Source of the DNA: GCA-2748575 sp033722575
Lineage (GTDB): Bacteria > Pseudomonadota > Gammaproteobacteria > Pseudomonadales > Ketobacteraceae
Length of the DNA stretch: 7,984 nucleotides
Assembly (NCBI GenBank): GCA_033722575.1
Contig: JAWVYU010000238.1
Location: 1-7,984 of the forward strand
Reading direction: 5' to 3'
A program made the position numbers and the translations under genes. How positions within the stretch are numbered: the first letter of the stretch is position 1; each line of letters starts with the position of its first letter. Positions 7,189 through 7,984 of the stretch are shown piece by piece. The notes below the pieces were generated by a model. The model did no database searches. It saw only the letters and a list, made by a program, of their open reading frames with translations, and was not told where the DNA came from.

Positions 7189-7206
7189 TTAGTACATTTG
7201 TACCAA
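7189..7206. promoter_or_regulatory. Candidate operator dyad upstream of the cytochrome-fusion gene
   Basis: TTAGTACATTTGTACCAA is an imperfect dyad: GTACA-TT-TGTAC arms are perfect and the outermost TT/AA pairs also match, giving one mismatched pair plus the unpaired centre. It lies about 95 bases upstream of the start codon, in the 210-base gap between the kinase and the cytochrome genes, where the promoter of the latter is expected. I could not place convincing -35 and -10 boxes around it. The regulator is unknown. Confidence 0.35.
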
Positions 7207-7305
7207 TGCCGGTTAACATTAGAAAATCTCAGGGCATAATGCATTGATAATTTCGGACAGGCCGGTGGAATCCGTCAATTCCTGTATCAAATGGACTAAA
7301 CCAGC

Positions 7306-7984
7306 TTATAAACTGGCCTGTGAGGCAGCTGCGCTGGACCGGCCGTCGCCCAGGTATTGCCTGATCGCCTGATAAAAAAGCTGTCGATTAACTGGCTTGG
7401 TTAATATTTCGTCACAGCCACAGGCTTCGTAAGCCTCGATATCTTCCGGCAACACGCCGGCACTGACAGCAATCACCGGAATCTGATTCCCCCGCTTTCT
7501 GATAGCACGGGTGGCTTCCATACCGTTCATGACCGGCATGTGCATATCCATAATAACCAGATCAAAAGACTGCTTTTGCAGGGCTTCAACGGCTTTGAAT
7601 CCATTATCGACGAAAACCGTATCAGCCCCGGTTTTATGAAGCAGCAACCGGAAAAGTGTCTGGTTTTCCTGATTGTCTTCCGCCACAAGAATACGCCCCT
7701 CCAGCATCGGCACAGCCATTTCATCCACCGCCGACGACCTGTCGAGTACCCGGATATCGTTTTCCGAGCGCAACCAGACAGCCTGCTCCGGTATACCACT
7801 GCCCACGGATGCGATAAAACAACTACCCTTGCCAGGCTCACTGGTAACGGTAATGGTGCCCCCCATCAGCTCTGCCAGCTGACGCGAAATCACAAGGCCA
7901 AGTCCAGTGCCGCCAAACTGCCTGGCGGTGGATGCTTCTGCCTGACTGAAGGACTGGAACAACCGGGCACGTTGCGCCTCGGTA
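7306..7984 (-). CDS. Hybrid sensor histidine kinase, C-terminal part (partial, N-terminus off right edge)
   Basis: The frame is open to the right window edge, so about 226 C-terminal residues are present. The first visible part is the end of the HATPase_c ATP-binding domain: RLFQSFSQAEAS (F box) and FGGTGLGLVISRQL (G2 box), then MGGTITVTSEPGKGSCF. A linker of about 35 residues leads to a receiver domain (GRILVAEDNQEN to the C-terminus). Its acidic pair is the Glu-Asp of AEDN, its phospho-acceptor the Asp of VIMDMHMP, its conserved Ser is in AVSAG and its Lys in LTKP. All expected catalytic residues are therefore intact. No Hpt domain follows, so phosphate must pass to a separate protein or the receiver acts internally. 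Signal and sensor domains lie outside the window. A TTG codon at 7962 is internal, not a start. The cytochrome gene lies 210 bases downstream in the same direction; co-regulation is possible but not shown. Confidence 0.93.
   Translation of the reverse strand, partial: TEAQRARLFQSFSQAEASTARQFGGTGLGLVISRQLAELMGGTITVTSEPGKGSCFIASVGSGIPEQAVWLRSENDIRVLDRSSAVDEMAVPMLEGRILVAEDNQENQTLFRLLLHKTGADTVFVDNGFKAVEALQKQSFDLVIMDMHMPVMNGMEATRAIRKRGNQIPVIAVSAGVLPEDIEAYEACGCDEILTKPVNRQLFYQAIRQYLGDGRSSAAASQASL

Noticed and set aside
7267..7282. GGAAT/ATTCC inverted repeat downstream of the kinase stop, as a possible terminator
   Set aside because: The stem is only 5 bp, A+T-rich, and has no T tract after it on the minus strand.
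7301..7316. Near-palindrome CCAGCTTATAAACTGG at the kinase stop codon
   Set aside because: One pair mismatches and half of it is the coding end of the kinase; too weak to call a site.

Overview
The window looks like a chromosomal segment from a Gram-negative, probably marine, gammaproteobacterium. The evidence is an outer-membrane-type lipoprotein signal, a Wzz/PCP polysaccharide chain-length protein, a periplasmic rhodanese, a fused beta-helix/di-haem cytochrome of a type known from Shewanella-like bacteria, and a hybrid sensor kinase. Genes are of moderate GC and the intergenic DNA is richer in A+T. Taxonomy is inferred from gene families, not from a marker gene. I see no RNA gene, CRISPR array, insertion sequence or origin.

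Layout. (1) Bases 1-2573, minus strand: a two-gene carbohydrate-active unit. A secreted 668-residue protein with the outline of a toroid-plus-beta-sandwich polysaccharide lyase lies upstream. One base after its stop codon begins a lipoprotein of the GH88/GH105 unsaturated-glycuronyl hydrolase type, cut by the left window edge. (2) Bases 2574-2954: an A+T-rich divergent intergenic region. (3) Bases 2955-4543, plus strand: a Wzz-like inner-membrane protein and, 8 bases later, an exported single-domain rhodanese. (4) Bases 4544-4674: a convergent junction with nested inverted repeats and a strong bidirectional terminator. (5) Bases 4675-7095, minus strand: an exported protein joining a right-handed parallel beta-helix to a di-haem cytochrome c domain. 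In many genomes these two families are separate neighbouring genes of unknown function. (6) Bases 7096-7305: intergenic, with a candidate operator dyad. (7) Bases 7306-7984, minus strand: the C-terminal part of a hybrid histidine kinase, cut by the right edge.

How the genes may work together. The left pair fits a lyase followed by a hydrolase that removes the unsaturated uronic acid the lyase creates. It is transcribed divergently from a chain-length regulator, so the left half may handle one polysaccharide (made, trimmed or scavenged). The cytochrome fusion stands in its own transcription unit and its substrate is unknown; the beta-helix suggests a carbohydrate or surface ligand. The kinase fragment lies upstream in the same orientation, but about 200 bases separate them and no functional link can be shown.
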